The translations under genes and the position numbers were made by a program. A DNA stretch of 64,000 nucleotides from Pseudomonas sp. JAI120 (GTDB taxonomy: Bacteria > Pseudomonadota > Gammaproteobacteria > Pseudomonadales > Pseudomonadaceae). How positions within the stretch are numbered: position 1 is the first letter of the stretch; each line of letters starts with the position of its first letter. The stretch lies in the NCBI RefSeq assembly GCF_014207255.1, contig NZ_JACHCZ010000002.1:930001-994000 (forward strand), written 5' to 3'. Shown here piece after piece: positions 27,847 to 37,815 of this stretch. The notes under the pieces were generated by a model. That model saw only the letters and a program-made list of their open reading frames with translations, made no database searches and was not told the origin of the DNA.

Positions 27847-30372
27847 GTGTTGAAGAAAACCCTGTTCCAGTTGCACTGGTTCTTCGGCATCACTGCCGGG
27901 CTGGTGCTGGCCTTGATGGGGATCACCGGGGCTGCGGTCTCGTTTCAGGATGAGATTCTGCGCGCGCTCAACCCGAGCGTGTTGAGCGTGGAGAAGCGCG
28001 AAGCCGGCGTGCTGCCGCCCGCCGAGCTGGTGCGCAAGCTGGAAGCCACCGAAGGCAAGACCGTGTCCATGCTGTGGGTGGAAAGCGAAAGCGGCAACGC
28101 CGCCCGCGTGTTCTTCACCCCGCCGCCGGGCGAACGCCGTGGCCAGATGCGCTATTTCGACCCCTACACCGGCGACTACATGGGCGACGCGGTCGGCCAG
28201 GATGTGCTCGGCTTTATCCTGCAACTGCACCGCTTTTTGGCCATGGGCGAAACCGGCCGGCAGATCACCGGCGCCTGCACGCTGATCCTGGTGTTCTTCT
28301 GCCTGTCCGGCCTGTACCTGCGCTGGCCGCGCCAGGTCGCCAACTGGCGTGCCTGGCTGACGCTGGACTGGCGCAAAAAGGGCCGCAGCTTCAACTGGGA
28401 TTTGCATTCGGTGTTCGGCACCTGGTGCCTGCTGGCCTACCTGCTGGCGGCACTGACCGGTCTGTCCTGGTCCTACGATTGGTACAGCCAGGGCCTGACC
28501 AAACTGCTGTCCGACGCGCCGCAAAATGAACGGATGCGCAAGCGCGGTCCGCCGCCCGAAGGCCCGTCCCCCGTAGCCAACTACGACGCAATCTGGAGCA
28601 GCATCTACAGCACTGCCGGCCCAGGCTTGAGTACCTATAACATCCGCATGCCAGCCGTCGCCGGGCAACCCGCCATCGTCTATTACCTGCTCAAAGACTC
28701 ACCCCACAACCGCGCACTGAACCAGATCAACCTGGACCCGGCTACCGGCGAGGTCAAATCCCATGACGCGTACGCCGACAAAACCTTTAAGTCGCAGTTA
28801 CTGACCAGCCTCTACGCGCTGCACACCGGCAGTTATTTCGGCCTGGCGGGGCGCATTATCCTCACCGTCAGCTCGCTACTCATGCCGTTGTTCTTCATCA
28901 CCGGCTGGCTGCTGTACCTGGACCGTCGGCGTAAAAAACGCCAGGTGCGCGACGCGCGCAAAGGCCTCAGTGCCAACCGCAGTGATGCCCCGGCCTGGCT
29001 GATCGGCTTTGCCAGCCAGAGCGGGTTTGCCGAGCAACTGGCCTGGCAGACCGCCGGACAATTGCAGGCGGCCGGCTTGCCGGTGAAGGTGCAGCCATTG
29101 GGCAGTGTCAGCCAGGACGACTTGCGTCAGTCGGAAAATGCGTTGTTCGTAGTCAGCACCTTCGGCGACGGCGAAGCCCCCGACAGCGCCCGCGGTTTCG
29201 AGCGCAGCGTGCTCGGCCAGGATCTGTCGCTCAAGGGCCTGAACTACTCGGTACTGGCCCTGGGTGATCGCCAATACGAACACTTCTGCGGCTTCGCCCG
29301 TCGCCTGCACTTCTGGCTGACCAACCAAGGCGGCAACCCGTTGTTCGCCCCAGTGGAAGTCGACAGCGGCGACACGGCCGCCCTGCTGCACTGGCAACAA
29401 CAGCTTGGCCAACTGACCGGCCACGCACCGGCGGCGGCCTGGCCGACCGCCCAGTATGAAAACTGGACACTGAGCCAGCGCACCCTGCTGAACCCTGGGA
29501 GCGCCAGCTCGGGCGTCTACCTGCTGGGCCTCACATCGCCATCGAAACAAAACTGGCTGGCCGGCGACCTGGTGGAAATTCTGCCGCGCAATTGCCCGGG
29601 GGCCATCGAGCACTTCCTCCAAGGCCTGGGCCTGACCGGCACCGACGGCGTGCTGGTCGACGGCCTCGCACATACCCTCAACCAAGCCCTGGCGACCCGC
29701 CAACTGCCGGACAACCGCGCACATCTGGTGGGCTTGCATGCCCAAGCGCTGGTGAATGCGCTCGCGCCCCTGGGCATGCGCGAATACTCCATCGCCTCGA
29801 TTGCCAGCGATGGCGTGCTGGAATTGATCGTGCGTCAGGAACGCCACCCCGACGGCAGCCTGGGTGTGGGCTCCGGTTGGCTCACCGAACATGCCGCCAT
29901 TGGCTCGACGATCAGCCTGCGCCTGCGCCGCAACAGTGGCTTCCACCTGCCGGACGCGCCCATACCGCTGATTCTGCTCGGCAACGGCACTGGCCTGGCC
30001 GGCCTGCGCAGCTTGCTCAAGGCACGCATTGCCGAAGGCCAGCAGCGCAACTGGCTGCTGTTCGGCGAACGCACCATCGCCCACGACTTCCTCTGCCAGG
30101 ACGAGCTGCAAGGCTGGCTGACCAGTGGTGATCTGGCGCTGCTGGACCTGGCATTTTCCCGGGATCAGGAGGAGAAAATCTACGTGCAGGATCGCCTGCG
30201 CGAATCCGCCGATGTCCTGCGGAAATGGCTCGCGGACGGCGCGGCGATTTATGTGTGCGGGAGCTTGCAGGGGATGGCGACGGGCGTGGACCAGGCGCTG
30301 GTCGACATACTGGGGAGTGAAGCGGTGGAGCGCTTGATCGAACAAGGTCGCTACCGCCGCGACGTCTATTGA
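27847..30372 (+). CDS. piuB: PepSY/flavodoxin/reductase membrane flavoprotein PiuB
   Basis: This 841-aa protein joins a membrane PepSY-type region to a soluble reductase. Hydrophobic helices lie near residues 9-35, 138-160, 190-210 and 335-358. A flavodoxin-like FMN domain begins at about residue 380 ([20 protein letters not shown]) and includes [13 protein letters not shown]. The FAD domain follows ([10 protein letters not shown] near 645), then the NAD(P)H domain with [15 protein letters not shown] and [17 protein letters not shown]. The layout resembles sulfite-reductase-type flavoproteins and fits a ferric-siderophore reductase. Start is GTG at 27847 with GAGGCGG upstream. Its context downstream of piuA supports iron release in or at the inner membrane; no direct proof of substrate. 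Confidence 0.88.
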   Translation: MLKKTLFQLHWFFGITAGLVLALMGITGAAVSFQDEILRALNPSVLSVEKREAGVLPPAELVRKLEATEGKTVSMLWVESESGNAARVFFTPPPGERRGQMRYFDPYTGDYMGDAVGQDVLGFILQLHRFLAMGETGRQITGACTLILVFFCLSGLYLRWPRQVANWRAWLTLDWRKKGRSFNWDLHSVFGTWCLLAYLLAALTGLSWSYDWYSQGLTKLLSDAPQNERMRKRGPPPEGPSPVANYDAIWSSIYSTAGPGLSTYNIRMPAVAGQPAIVYYLLKDSPHNRALNQINLDPATGEVKSHDAYADKTFKSQLLTSLYALHTGSYFGLAGRIILTVSSLLMPLFFITGWLLYLDRRRKKRQVRDARKGLSANRSDAPAWLIGFASQSGFAEQLAWQTAGQLQAAGLPVKVQPLGSVSQDDLRQSENALFVVSTFGDGEAPDSARGFERSVLGQDLSLKGLNYSVLALGDRQYEHFCGFARRLHFWLTNQGGNPLFAPVEVDSGDTAALLHWQQQLGQLTGHAPAAAWPTAQYENWTLSQRTLLNPGSASSGVYLLGLTSPSKQNWLAGDLVEILPRNCPGAIEHFLQGLGLTGTDGVLVDGLAHTLNQALATRQLPDNRAHLVGLHAQALVNALAPLGMREYSIASIASDGVLELIVRQERHPDGSLGVGSGWLTEHAAIGSTISLRLRRNSGFHLPDAPIPLILLGNGTGLAGLRSLLKARIAEGQQRNWLLFGERTIAHDFLCQDELQGWLTSGDLALLDLAFSRDQEEKIYVQDRLRESADVLRKWLADGAAIYVCGSLQGMATGVDQALVDILGSEAVERLIEQGRYRRDVY

Positions 30373-30380
30373 TGTGATCC

Positions 30381-30412
30381 AATGTGGGAGGGGGCAAGCC
30401 CCCTCCCACATT
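30381..30412. repeat. REP palindrome, GTGGGAGGGGGC family, single hairpin
   Basis: Two 15-bp arms (30381-30395 and 30398-30412) pair perfectly around AA. It fills the 56-bp gap between the convergent ends of piuB and phoD and probably acts as a two-way transcription stop. Confidence 0.85.
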
Positions 30413-30428
30413 TGGATCGCATTTCAAG

Positions 30429-31970
30429 TCAGACCGGTTGCAGTTTTTGCTGGAATACCGAGACCCCATCCAGGTCGCGCAAAATCACGGTCAACTCCGC
30501 TGTCTGCCCATCAATCTGCACTTCGCCAAAAAACTGAAACCCGGCAAACGGCGAGGTGTTCTGCGCGGGCGGCGCCTTCTCGAACACCACCTCAGGGCCA
30601 AAGGTTTTATCCAGTGGATTGGGGCCGAAGCTGCCCGCATTCAGAGGCCCGGCGACAAACTCCCAGAACGGTTCGAAATCCTGGAACGCCGCACGATCCG
30701 GGTGGTAGTGATGGGCCGCGCAGTAATGCACATCGGCCGTCAGCCACACATGGTTGCGCACCTTCTGCGCGCGTAGAAAGCCCAGTAATTCGGCGATTTC
30801 CAGCTCGCGGCCTTGCGCCGGGCCTGGGTCATTGTTGGCAATGGCTTCCCAGCGCGGCACGCCGGGGCTGACTTCGCCGTCGGGCACGCCGAGGCCGATG
30901 GGCATGTCGGCGGCGATCACCTTCCACTGCGCCTGGGACGCCTTGAGTTCGCGCTTGAGCCAGTCCAACTGCTCGCGGCCGAGGAAGGGTTTTTCGCCGC
31001 CCAGGTTGTCATCGTTGGGGCCGCGATAGCTGCGCATGTCGAGCACGAATACATCCAGCAGCGGGCCATAGCTGAGCTTGCGGTAAATCCGCCCGCCGCC
31101 GTCTGCGCTCTGCCGGCGCATGGGTGAATATTCCAGCCAGGCCTGGCGTGCACGGCCGACCAAGGCATGGATGTCCTTGGTCTGGTAGCGCTCATCGAGC
31201 TGCTTGCCAGGGGACCAGTTATTCACCACTTCGTGGTCGTCCCACTGCCAGATCTGCGGCACTTCGGCATTGAAGCGACGCACGTTTTCATCCAGCAGGT
31301 TGTAGCGGTAGTTGCCGCGATATTCGTCGAGGGTTTCGGCGACTTTGCTCTTGGCTTCGGTGGTGATATTGCGCCAGATACGCCCGCCCTCGGTGGGCAA
31401 TTGCGCGGGTACCGGGCCGTCGGCGTAGATGGTGTCGCCGCTGTGGATAAAGAAGTCCGGCAGGCGCAGGCGCATGGCTTCGTAGATACGCATGCCGCCG
31501 ATGTCTGGGTTGATGCCGAAGCCCTGGCCGACGGTGTCGCCACTCCACACAAACCGGATGTCGCGACGCTGTTGCGGCACGCTGCGCAGGTGGCCGAACC
31601 ACGGCTCGCTGGCGACGCCAGTCTGGGCGTCTTCAAAATGCACGCGGTAGAAAATCGCCTGGTCGGCGGGCAGCCCGGTGAGTTCGACGCGAGCGGTAAA
31701 ATCGGTGCGGCTGTCGGCCAGGGGCGAGACAAATTTGCGCGGGTTGCTGAACACGCTGCGGGTGTCCCACTCCACCACCATCTTCGCCGGGCGGTCGCTG
31801 CGGCTCCAGATCATCGCGCGGTCACCCAGCACATCGCCGGACTGCACACCGTCGGTGAGTTGCGGCCGGTCCTTGACCGAAGCGATCACCGCCGGGGCCA
31901 GGCCCGGCAGCAACAGGCCGGCGCCGACGGCTTGCATCACACGGCGACGGCCGAGATCGAAGTGGCTCAT
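30429..31970 (-). CDS. phoD: PhoD-type alkaline phosphatase/phosphodiesterase
   Basis: This 513-aa enzyme has a twin-arginine signal peptide (GRRRVMQAVGAGLLLPGL), so it is exported folded by Tat. A PhoD_N domain follows (GVQSGDVLGDRAMIWSRSD), then the PhoD catalytic metallophosphatase core. It includes FVWSGDTVGQ, HSGDTIYADGP, WDDHEVVNNW and DVHYCAAHHY, which supply the metal ligands. PhoD enzymes hydrolyse phosphomonoesters and diesters in the periplasm using calcium and iron. AGAGGG precedes the ATG. It is 44 nt downstream of fruA on the same strand, so it might be read partly with the fructose operon, although PhoD is usually under phosphate control. No Pho box was seen. Confidence 0.9.
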   Translation of the reverse strand: MSHFDLGRRRVMQAVGAGLLLPGLAPAVIASVKDRPQLTDGVQSGDVLGDRAMIWSRSDRPAKMVVEWDTRSVFSNPRKFVSPLADSRTDFTARVELTGLPADQAIFYRVHFEDAQTGVASEPWFGHLRSVPQQRRDIRFVWSGDTVGQGFGINPDIGGMRIYEAMRLRLPDFFIHSGDTIYADGPVPAQLPTEGGRIWRNITTEAKSKVAETLDEYRGNYRYNLLDENVRRFNAEVPQIWQWDDHEVVNNWSPGKQLDERYQTKDIHALVGRARQAWLEYSPMRRQSADGGGRIYRKLSYGPLLDVFVLDMRSYRGPNDDNLGGEKPFLGREQLDWLKRELKASQAQWKVIAADMPIGLGVPDGEVSPGVPRWEAIANNDPGPAQGRELEIAELLGFLRAQKVRNHVWLTADVHYCAAHHYHPDRAAFQDFEPFWEFVAGPLNAGSFGPNPLDKTFGPEVVFEKAPPAQNTSPFAGFQFFGEVQIDGQTAELTVILRDLDGVSVFQQKLQPV

Positions 31971-32014
31971 GCAGGTGCCCTCTTGAGTATCAAAAGGGCC
32001 ACTAAAGCATGCGG

Positions 32015-33730
32015 TTATGACACCGGTGCGACAGCCAGCTCGGCCGCTTCCGGACGCTTGATCAGCGCATACACCAGGCCGGTCAGCAGGCTACCGGCAA
32101 CAATCGCCAGCAAGTACAGCAGCGCATGGTTCATCGCATTCGGGATGATCAACACAAACAGGCCGCCATGGGGGGCGGCCAGTTTGCAGCCGAAGTACAT
32201 CGACAGAGCACCGGTCAACGCGCCACCGGCGATGCTGGCCGGGATCACGCGCAACGGGTCCTTGGCGGCAAACGGGATCGCGCCTTCGGAGATAAAGCAC
32301 ATGCCCAGAATCATCGCGGCCTTGCCGGCCTCGCGTTCAGTCTGGGCAAACTTGCGTCGCGCCAGGAACGTGGCGATGCCCATGCCGATTGGCGGCACCA
32401 TGCCGGCCGCCATGGTCGCGGCCATCGGTGCGCCGCTCTGTGCCGCCAGCAAGCCGACGGAAAACGCATACGCCGCCTTGTTGATCGGCCCGCCCAGATC
32501 GACACACATCATGCCGCCCAACAAGATGCCCAGCAGCACCGCATTGGTGGTGCCCATGGTCGCGAGAAAATCGGTCAGGCCTGTGAGCATGCGCGCCACC
32601 GGCGGGCCCACCAGGTAGATCATCGCCAAGCCCGTAAACAGGCTCGCCAGCAACGGGATGATCAGGATCGGCTTGAGTGCTTCCAGGCTCTGCGGCAACT
32701 TCACCGCACGGGTGATCAGCTTGACGCAATAACCGGCGAGAAAACCGGCGAAGATCCCGCCGATAAAACCGGCCCCCAACGTACCCGCCAACAGGCCACC
32801 GATCATGCCGGGGGCAATGCCCGGGCGGTCGGCAATCGAGTAAGCGATATAACCCGCCAGCAACGGCACCATCAGCATAAAGGCACGGTCGCCGACGGTT
32901 TTCAGCGCAGCCGCGAGGGTGCCTTCCTGTTCAAACGCATGAATGCCGAACACGAACGACAAGGCGATCAGCAAACCGCCCGCCACCACCATCGGCAACA
33001 TGAACGACACACCGGTCAGCAGGTGTTTGTAGACGCCGGTTTTTTCTTGCTTGGCCACGGTACCGCTGGCGGCACTTTCCACCGCGCCTTCGGCCAGGGC
33101 CTTGTTGAGGGTCGCCTCGGATTGCTTGAGCGCAATACCGGTGCCGCAACGGTAGATCTTCTTGCCGGCGAAACGCTCGGTGGCGACTTCGATGTCGGCC
33201 GCCAGCAGTACCACATCGGCATTGGCGATGGCCTCGGGGCTCAACGGCGTACGCGCACCGACCGAGCCCTGGGTCTCGACCTGCAAGTCATAGCCCAGAC
33301 GTTTGGCGGTCTGTTGCAGGGCCTCGGCGGCCATGAAGGTATGGGCCACGCCGGTCGGGCAGGCGGTAATCGCGACGATACGCGGGGCATGCTTCGACGC
33401 AGCCGCTGCTTGGCTGACGACATACTCCTGGGCTTCTTCAGCGCCTCGGCGCAACACCGCTTCGACATCCGCCAGCGCCTGGGCCGGTGTGCTCTGGAAC
33501 ACCCGCTTGCCGACAAACCGCTGCATATCCACCGCGGTGCTGCTGACCAGCAACACCCATTCGGCGTCGTCGATCGTGGCCTGGGACAACTGGCGCTCCG
33601 GGCGCTGCACATCCACCACCTCGACGCTGGTGCTCCAGCCCTGGCGTTGCGCGGCGGCGTCCAGCAAGCGGGCGCACAGCACACTGGTGACCATGCCGTT
33701 CGGGCAGGCAGTAACAATGGCTAACTTCAT
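32015..33730 (-). CDS. fruA: Fructose PTS enzyme IIBC
   Basis: This 571-aa permease transports fructose and phosphorylates it to fructose-1-phosphate. It begins with two IIB-type units: MKLAIVTACPNGMVTS at the start and VAITACPTGVAHTFMAAEAL near residue 120. The second carries the standard phosphorylatable cysteine setting CPTGVAHT. The C-terminal IIC part (from about 235) has around eight to ten hydrophobic helices. GAGGG precedes the ATG. It is last in the fruB-fruK-fruA operon, 11 nt after fruK. Confidence 0.95.
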   Translation of the reverse strand: MKLAIVTACPNGMVTSVLCARLLDAAAQRQGWSTSVEVVDVQRPERQLSQATIDDAEWVLLVSSTAVDMQRFVGKRVFQSTPAQALADVEAVLRRGAEEAQEYVVSQAAAASKHAPRIVAITACPTGVAHTFMAAEALQQTAKRLGYDLQVETQGSVGARTPLSPEAIANADVVLLAADIEVATERFAGKKIYRCGTGIALKQSEATLNKALAEGAVESAASGTVAKQEKTGVYKHLLTGVSFMLPMVVAGGLLIALSFVFGIHAFEQEGTLAAALKTVGDRAFMLMVPLLAGYIAYSIADRPGIAPGMIGGLLAGTLGAGFIGGIFAGFLAGYCVKLITRAVKLPQSLEALKPILIIPLLASLFTGLAMIYLVGPPVARMLTGLTDFLATMGTTNAVLLGILLGGMMCVDLGGPINKAAYAFSVGLLAAQSGAPMAATMAAGMVPPIGMGIATFLARRKFAQTEREAGKAAMILGMCFISEGAIPFAAKDPLRVIPASIAGGALTGALSMYFGCKLAAPHGGLFVLIIPNAMNHALLYLLAIVAGSLLTGLVYALIKRPEAAELAVAPVS

Positions 33731-33741
33731 GACAAACCCTC

Positions 33742-34662
33742 TTATTGTTCTGTCAGCGGGCGTACAGCGACGCCGCTTTCAAGACGCGCCAACTGCTCGG
33801 CGTCGCTGATGCCAAAACCGATCTGACTCACCGCCATGGCGGCAATTGCCGTGGCGCGGCGCAGGGTTCGTTCGGGCGCTTCAGATTCAAGCAAACCATG
33901 GAGCATCCCGGCCAGCAGCGAGTCGCCGGCGCCTACAGTACTGGCCACCGTGACCTTGGGCGGCGTGGCATGCAGGGTGGGAGCCCGGCTGTACCAGCTC
34001 ACGCCCGCGGCACCGTCGGAGACGACCACATGTTCAACACCCTGCTGATGCAGTTGGCTGATCACCTCAGTGGAATTGCCCAGGGCATCGGCCAACTCTT
34101 CGGTATTGGGTTTGATCAACCACGGGGCCGCCTTAAGACCGGCACGCAGCGCCTCGCCGCTGGTGTCCAGGGCGACTTTCAAGCCGAGACGCTTCAAGTG
34201 TTCCAACAGCCCCTGCAACCACTGCGGGCTGACGCCACACGGCAAGCTGCCGGCGACGACCACCGCATCATGGCCCGGCGCAATGCGCGTCAATTGGTCG
34301 AGCAACGCTTGCTGCGCCTGCTCACTGACCAACGGCCCCGGCGCATTGATGTCGGTGACCCGGCCGTCCTGCTCGGCAATCTTGATATTGCTGCGGGTTT
34401 CGCCGGGCACGCGGATAAACGCGTCGGCAAAACCACGCTGTGCAATCAGCGCCTCGAAGGCGTGGGGATTGTCCTCACCGAGAAAACCGCCCACGGTCAC
34501 TTGATGGCCCAAGTCGACCAAGACTTGCGCCACATTCACGCCTTTGCCGGCGGCATGGCTGAGCAGGGTTTCGCTGCGGTTGACTTCACCCGGTTCCAGG
34601 TGCGCCAGGCGTACCGTCAGGTCCAACGCCGGGTTCAGCGTCAGGGTCAGAATCCTTGCCAT
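33742..34662 (-). CDS. fruK: 1-phosphofructokinase
   Basis: This 306-aa PfkB-family kinase converts fructose-1-phosphate to fructose-1,6-bisphosphate. The family motifs are visible: NPALDLTV and AAGKGVNVAQVL near the N-terminus, and STVGAGDSLLAGML near residue 250, whose aspartate is the catalytic base. Its start codon follows the fruB stop with no gap (TAG then ATG), so the two are coupled. By removing fructose-1-phosphate it also removes the Cra effector. Confidence 0.95.
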   Translation of the reverse strand: MARILTLTLNPALDLTVRLAHLEPGEVNRSETLLSHAAGKGVNVAQVLVDLGHQVTVGGFLGEDNPHAFEALIAQRGFADAFIRVPGETRSNIKIAEQDGRVTDINAPGPLVSEQAQQALLDQLTRIAPGHDAVVVAGSLPCGVSPQWLQGLLEHLKRLGLKVALDTSGEALRAGLKAAPWLIKPNTEELADALGNSTEVISQLHQQGVEHVVVSDGAAGVSWYSRAPTLHATPPKVTVASTVGAGDSLLAGMLHGLLESEAPERTLRRATAIAAMAVSQIGFGISDAEQLARLESGVAVRPLTEQ

Positions 34663-37521
34663 CTACACGGCCTCCACAAGGGCACGCACTTCGGCGGGCG
34701 TGCCCACCACCAGTGCTTTTTGCGCCAGGCCCTGGGCCTCGCTCAGACTGAATTCACGCACCCGCGCCTTCACTTCGGGAATGCTGCGGGCCGACACGCT
34801 CAACTCATCCACACCCAGGCCGATCAGCACCGGCACCGCCAGCGGGTCCGCCGCCAGTTCGCCACACACACCGACCCATTTGCCATGGGCATGGGCCGCG
34901 CGCACGGTGATGTCGATCAGTTGCAGTACCGCCGGGTGCAGGCCGTCGGCCTGGGCCGACAAGGTCGGGTGGCCACGGTCGATAGCCAGGGTGTACTGGG
35001 TCAGGTCGTTGGTGCCGACACTGAAGAAGTCCACTTCCTTGGCCAGCACCGGCGCGAGCAAGGCTGCCGACGGGATTTCGATCATGATGCCCAGTTGCAG
35101 GTCGGCCACCGGAATTTCCAGGCGCAGGCGCTCGGTCATATCCCGTGCCGCACGCCACTCATCCACGCTGCCGACCATCGGGAACATGATGCGCAACGGG
35201 CGGTTATCCGCCGAGCGCAGCAGCGCGCGTAATTGCGCCTCCATGATCTGCGGGCGTTGCAGGGTCAGGCGAATACCGCGTACGCCGAGGAAGGGGTTTT
35301 CTTCCTCGGCAATCGGCCAATAAGGCAGCGGTTTGTCGCCGCCCACATCGAGGGTGCGCACCACCAGCGGGCGGCCCCCGAGGCCGTCGAGCACACGGCG
35401 GTACTCGGCTTCCTGGGTGGCTTCGTCCGGGGCTTGCGGGTGGGCCATGAAAATCAGTTCGGTGCGCAGCAAACCAATGCCTTCGGCGCCCTGCTCCACG
35501 GCGCTGGCCACACCTGCGCTTTCGCCGATATTGGCGAACACTTCCACGGCGTGACCATCACGGGTCAGCGCCGGTTCGTGGCGCTGGGCCGAGGCGGCCT
35601 GCAAGCGTTGCTCACGGGTATCGCGCTCGACGGTGGCGCGTTGCAGGGTGGCCGCGTCAGGATCTACATGCAGGCGGCCACGTTGGCCATCCAGCAACAA
35701 CGGCGTGCCGGCGGCCAGCAGCAACACCGCCGGGCCTGCGCCGACCAACGCCGGAATACCGAGGGCACGCGCGACAATGGCGCTGTGGGCTGTTGCGCCG
35801 CCACGGGCGGTGAGGATGCCGGCGACGCGGGCCGGGTCCAGGCGCGCGACGTCGGAGGGGCCGACTTCGTCCATTACCAGGATGTAGGGTTCGCTCGGCT
35901 CCTGGGCGGTTTCGACGCCGCACAGTTGCGCCAGCACCCGGCGACCGATGTCACGCAGGTCGGCAGCGCGCTCGGCGAGCAAGGCATCCTGCAACGATTC
36001 CTGCTGTTTGGCGGCGGCTTCGATCACGCTCATCCACGCCGCTTGTGCGCTTTCACCTTGCTTGAGACGGGTGTCGACTTCATCGGTGAGTTCCGGGTCG
36101 TCGAGCATTTCCTGGTGGGTGATGAAAATCTCACGGATGGCTTTGGCTTGGCTGCGCTCGATGAGGCCCTGGATGTCCCGGCGCACATCAGCCAGGGCGT
36201 CTTGCAGGCGCTGACGCTCGATGGCCGAGGACTCGCCGCGCAAGGGGTAATCGAACACCTGTTGAATCTGGATATGTGCAGGGCCAATGGCGATGCCCGG
36301 CGCCGCGGCGATGGCCTGAACCTGGCTGCCAGCCTGTGGCGCGCTGATCACTGGCGCGATATCAAGGGCTTCGGGCTGTGCGCTCACGGTCGGCAGTGGC
36401 TCGACCTCTTCGCCCAGGCCCTCTTCGACGGCGGCCAGCAGCGCGGGCAATGCATCGCCGGCAATCGTGGGTTCAGCAACAAACTCCAGCACCTGGCCAC
36501 GCCGGGCGCCAAGGCTCAGCAACTTGCTCAGGCTCTTCACCGACACGGAGCCCACCGGGCCATCGACGATGCGCACACGGATGTCGCCTTCAAAACTTTT
36601 CGCCAACTGCGCTAGGATCTTTGCCGGCCGGGCATGCAGGCCGTGGGCGTTGGCCAGGGTGATGCGGGCGCTCGGCCAGTCAGGCGGCAGCTCACCGCCG
36701 AGCACTTCGAGCACCGCGCGACTGCTGGTGGCGCTGCCCAATTCCTGGCCGCGACCTTCGATCAGCAAGGCGCACAGGCGCTCAAGCAGGGCCTGGTGCG
36801 CCTCACCCAGGCTGGCCAGGCAGAACAGCCCATTGAGCGGCTGGCCCAGGTAGCGCATGGGTTTATCCGGGGTGACAAACGCCAGGCCCGGGCGCTTGAC
36901 CGTCTGCTCGCTGTGCAGCCACCACAAGCCATCACCCAGCGGCAGCGCATCGACCTGCTGCAACACGGCGGCAAACCCATTGCTGACGCAATCGGCCTGG
37001 CGCAGCAGGCGCGCGCCTCTCCACACAAGCTCTTCGAAGTCATCGGCAGACACGCCCAGGCTGATCATCTGCGCGTCCAGTGCCAGCTCCTGCGGTGCGC
37101 CTTGCAGCAGTTTCAGCAAGGCTTCAGCCGTGCCGGCGCGGCGCAGCGCCTGGCCCAGGTCGGTTTCACCGAGGGCGCGGGTGAGCAGTTGCAGCAGGCG
37201 CAGGTGTTCGTCGGATTTGGCAGCAATACCAATGGCCAGGTACACAATCTGCCCATCGCCCCAGTCCACCCCTTCGGGGAACTGCAACAGGCGCACGCCG
37301 GTGGAAAACACCTGATCGCGGGTTTCGGGGGTGCCATGGGGGATGGCAATACCTTGGCCAAGAAAGGTCGAGCCTTGGGCTTCACGGGCTTGCAAGCCGC
37401 TGAGATAACCCTCGGCAACCAGACCATCAGCCACCAGTTTGTCTGCGAGCAGGTGCAAGGCAGCAGATTTATCCACAGCCACCTGGCCCATGGAAATCTG
37501 CTCTACAGTGAGCTCAAGCAT
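34663..37521 (-). CDS. fruB: Fructose PTS multiphosphoryl protein (EIIA-HPr-EI fusion)
   Basis: This 952-aa fusion supplies the whole soluble phosphorelay for fructose uptake. Residues 1-145 are EIIA(Fru), with the phosphorylatable histidine in GIAIPHGTPETR. An HPr domain lies near 285-370, with its histidine in LANAHGLHARPAKI. Enzyme I fills about 400-952, with the active histidine in TARGGATAHSAIVARALG and the PEP-binding barrel (GLLRTELIFM, GTNDLTQYTLAIDR). This single-chain arrangement is the known Pseudomonas fructose PTS. AGGAG precedes the ATG. It is the first gene of fruBKA, under the Cra operator upstream. Confidence 0.95.
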   Translation of the reverse strand: MLELTVEQISMGQVAVDKSAALHLLADKLVADGLVAEGYLSGLQAREAQGSTFLGQGIAIPHGTPETRDQVFSTGVRLLQFPEGVDWGDGQIVYLAIGIAAKSDEHLRLLQLLTRALGETDLGQALRRAGTAEALLKLLQGAPQELALDAQMISLGVSADDFEELVWRGARLLRQADCVSNGFAAVLQQVDALPLGDGLWWLHSEQTVKRPGLAFVTPDKPMRYLGQPLNGLFCLASLGEAHQALLERLCALLIEGRGQELGSATSSRAVLEVLGGELPPDWPSARITLANAHGLHARPAKILAQLAKSFEGDIRVRIVDGPVGSVSVKSLSKLLSLGARRGQVLEFVAEPTIAGDALPALLAAVEEGLGEEVEPLPTVSAQPEALDIAPVISAPQAGSQVQAIAAAPGIAIGPAHIQIQQVFDYPLRGESSAIERQRLQDALADVRRDIQGLIERSQAKAIREIFITHQEMLDDPELTDEVDTRLKQGESAQAAWMSVIEAAAKQQESLQDALLAERAADLRDIGRRVLAQLCGVETAQEPSEPYILVMDEVGPSDVARLDPARVAGILTARGGATAHSAIVARALGIPALVGAGPAVLLLAAGTPLLLDGQRGRLHVDPDAATLQRATVERDTREQRLQAASAQRHEPALTRDGHAVEVFANIGESAGVASAVEQGAEGIGLLRTELIFMAHPQAPDEATQEAEYRRVLDGLGGRPLVVRTLDVGGDKPLPYWPIAEEENPFLGVRGIRLTLQRPQIMEAQLRALLRSADNRPLRIMFPMVGSVDEWRAARDMTERLRLEIPVADLQLGIMIEIPSAALLAPVLAKEVDFFSVGTNDLTQYTLAIDRGHPTLSAQADGLHPAVLQLIDITVRAAHAHGKWVGVCGELAADPLAVPVLIGLGVDELSVSARSIPEVKARVREFSLSEAQGLAQKALVVGTPAEVRALVEAV

Positions 37522-37658
37522 GCCGTTCTCCTAGTTAGTGCGATGGACGCACTAGGTATTGTTTTGAATAAAACAGTGTAATGGTGTTCCGGGATAACTG
37601 ACTGAGCAGTCAATTGGCAGTAAGCACTCAGTGGCTAACGTCGTAAAAATACGCTGGC

Positions 37659-37670
37659 TGAAACGTTTAA
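37659..37670. promoter_or_regulatory. FruR/Cra operator between fruB and fruR
   Basis: TGAAACGTTTAA is the exact reverse complement of TTAAACGTTTCA, the operator described for Cra at the Pseudomonas putida fruB promoter. It lies 138 bp upstream of fruB and 146 bp upstream of the chosen fruR start. Confidence 0.85.
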
Positions 37671-37815
37671 TCTAGAATTTATGGCAGGTTACGCGTTAAT
37701 TGCGCATCCTTGAAGAACCACTCGGCACTTGAGCTGAGACATTGGTCGTGTGCAGGAATCGGTTACGATTGGACAAAATGTCGGGGCGAGCTCCAAAAAA
37801 CAAGGAAATCCCGGT

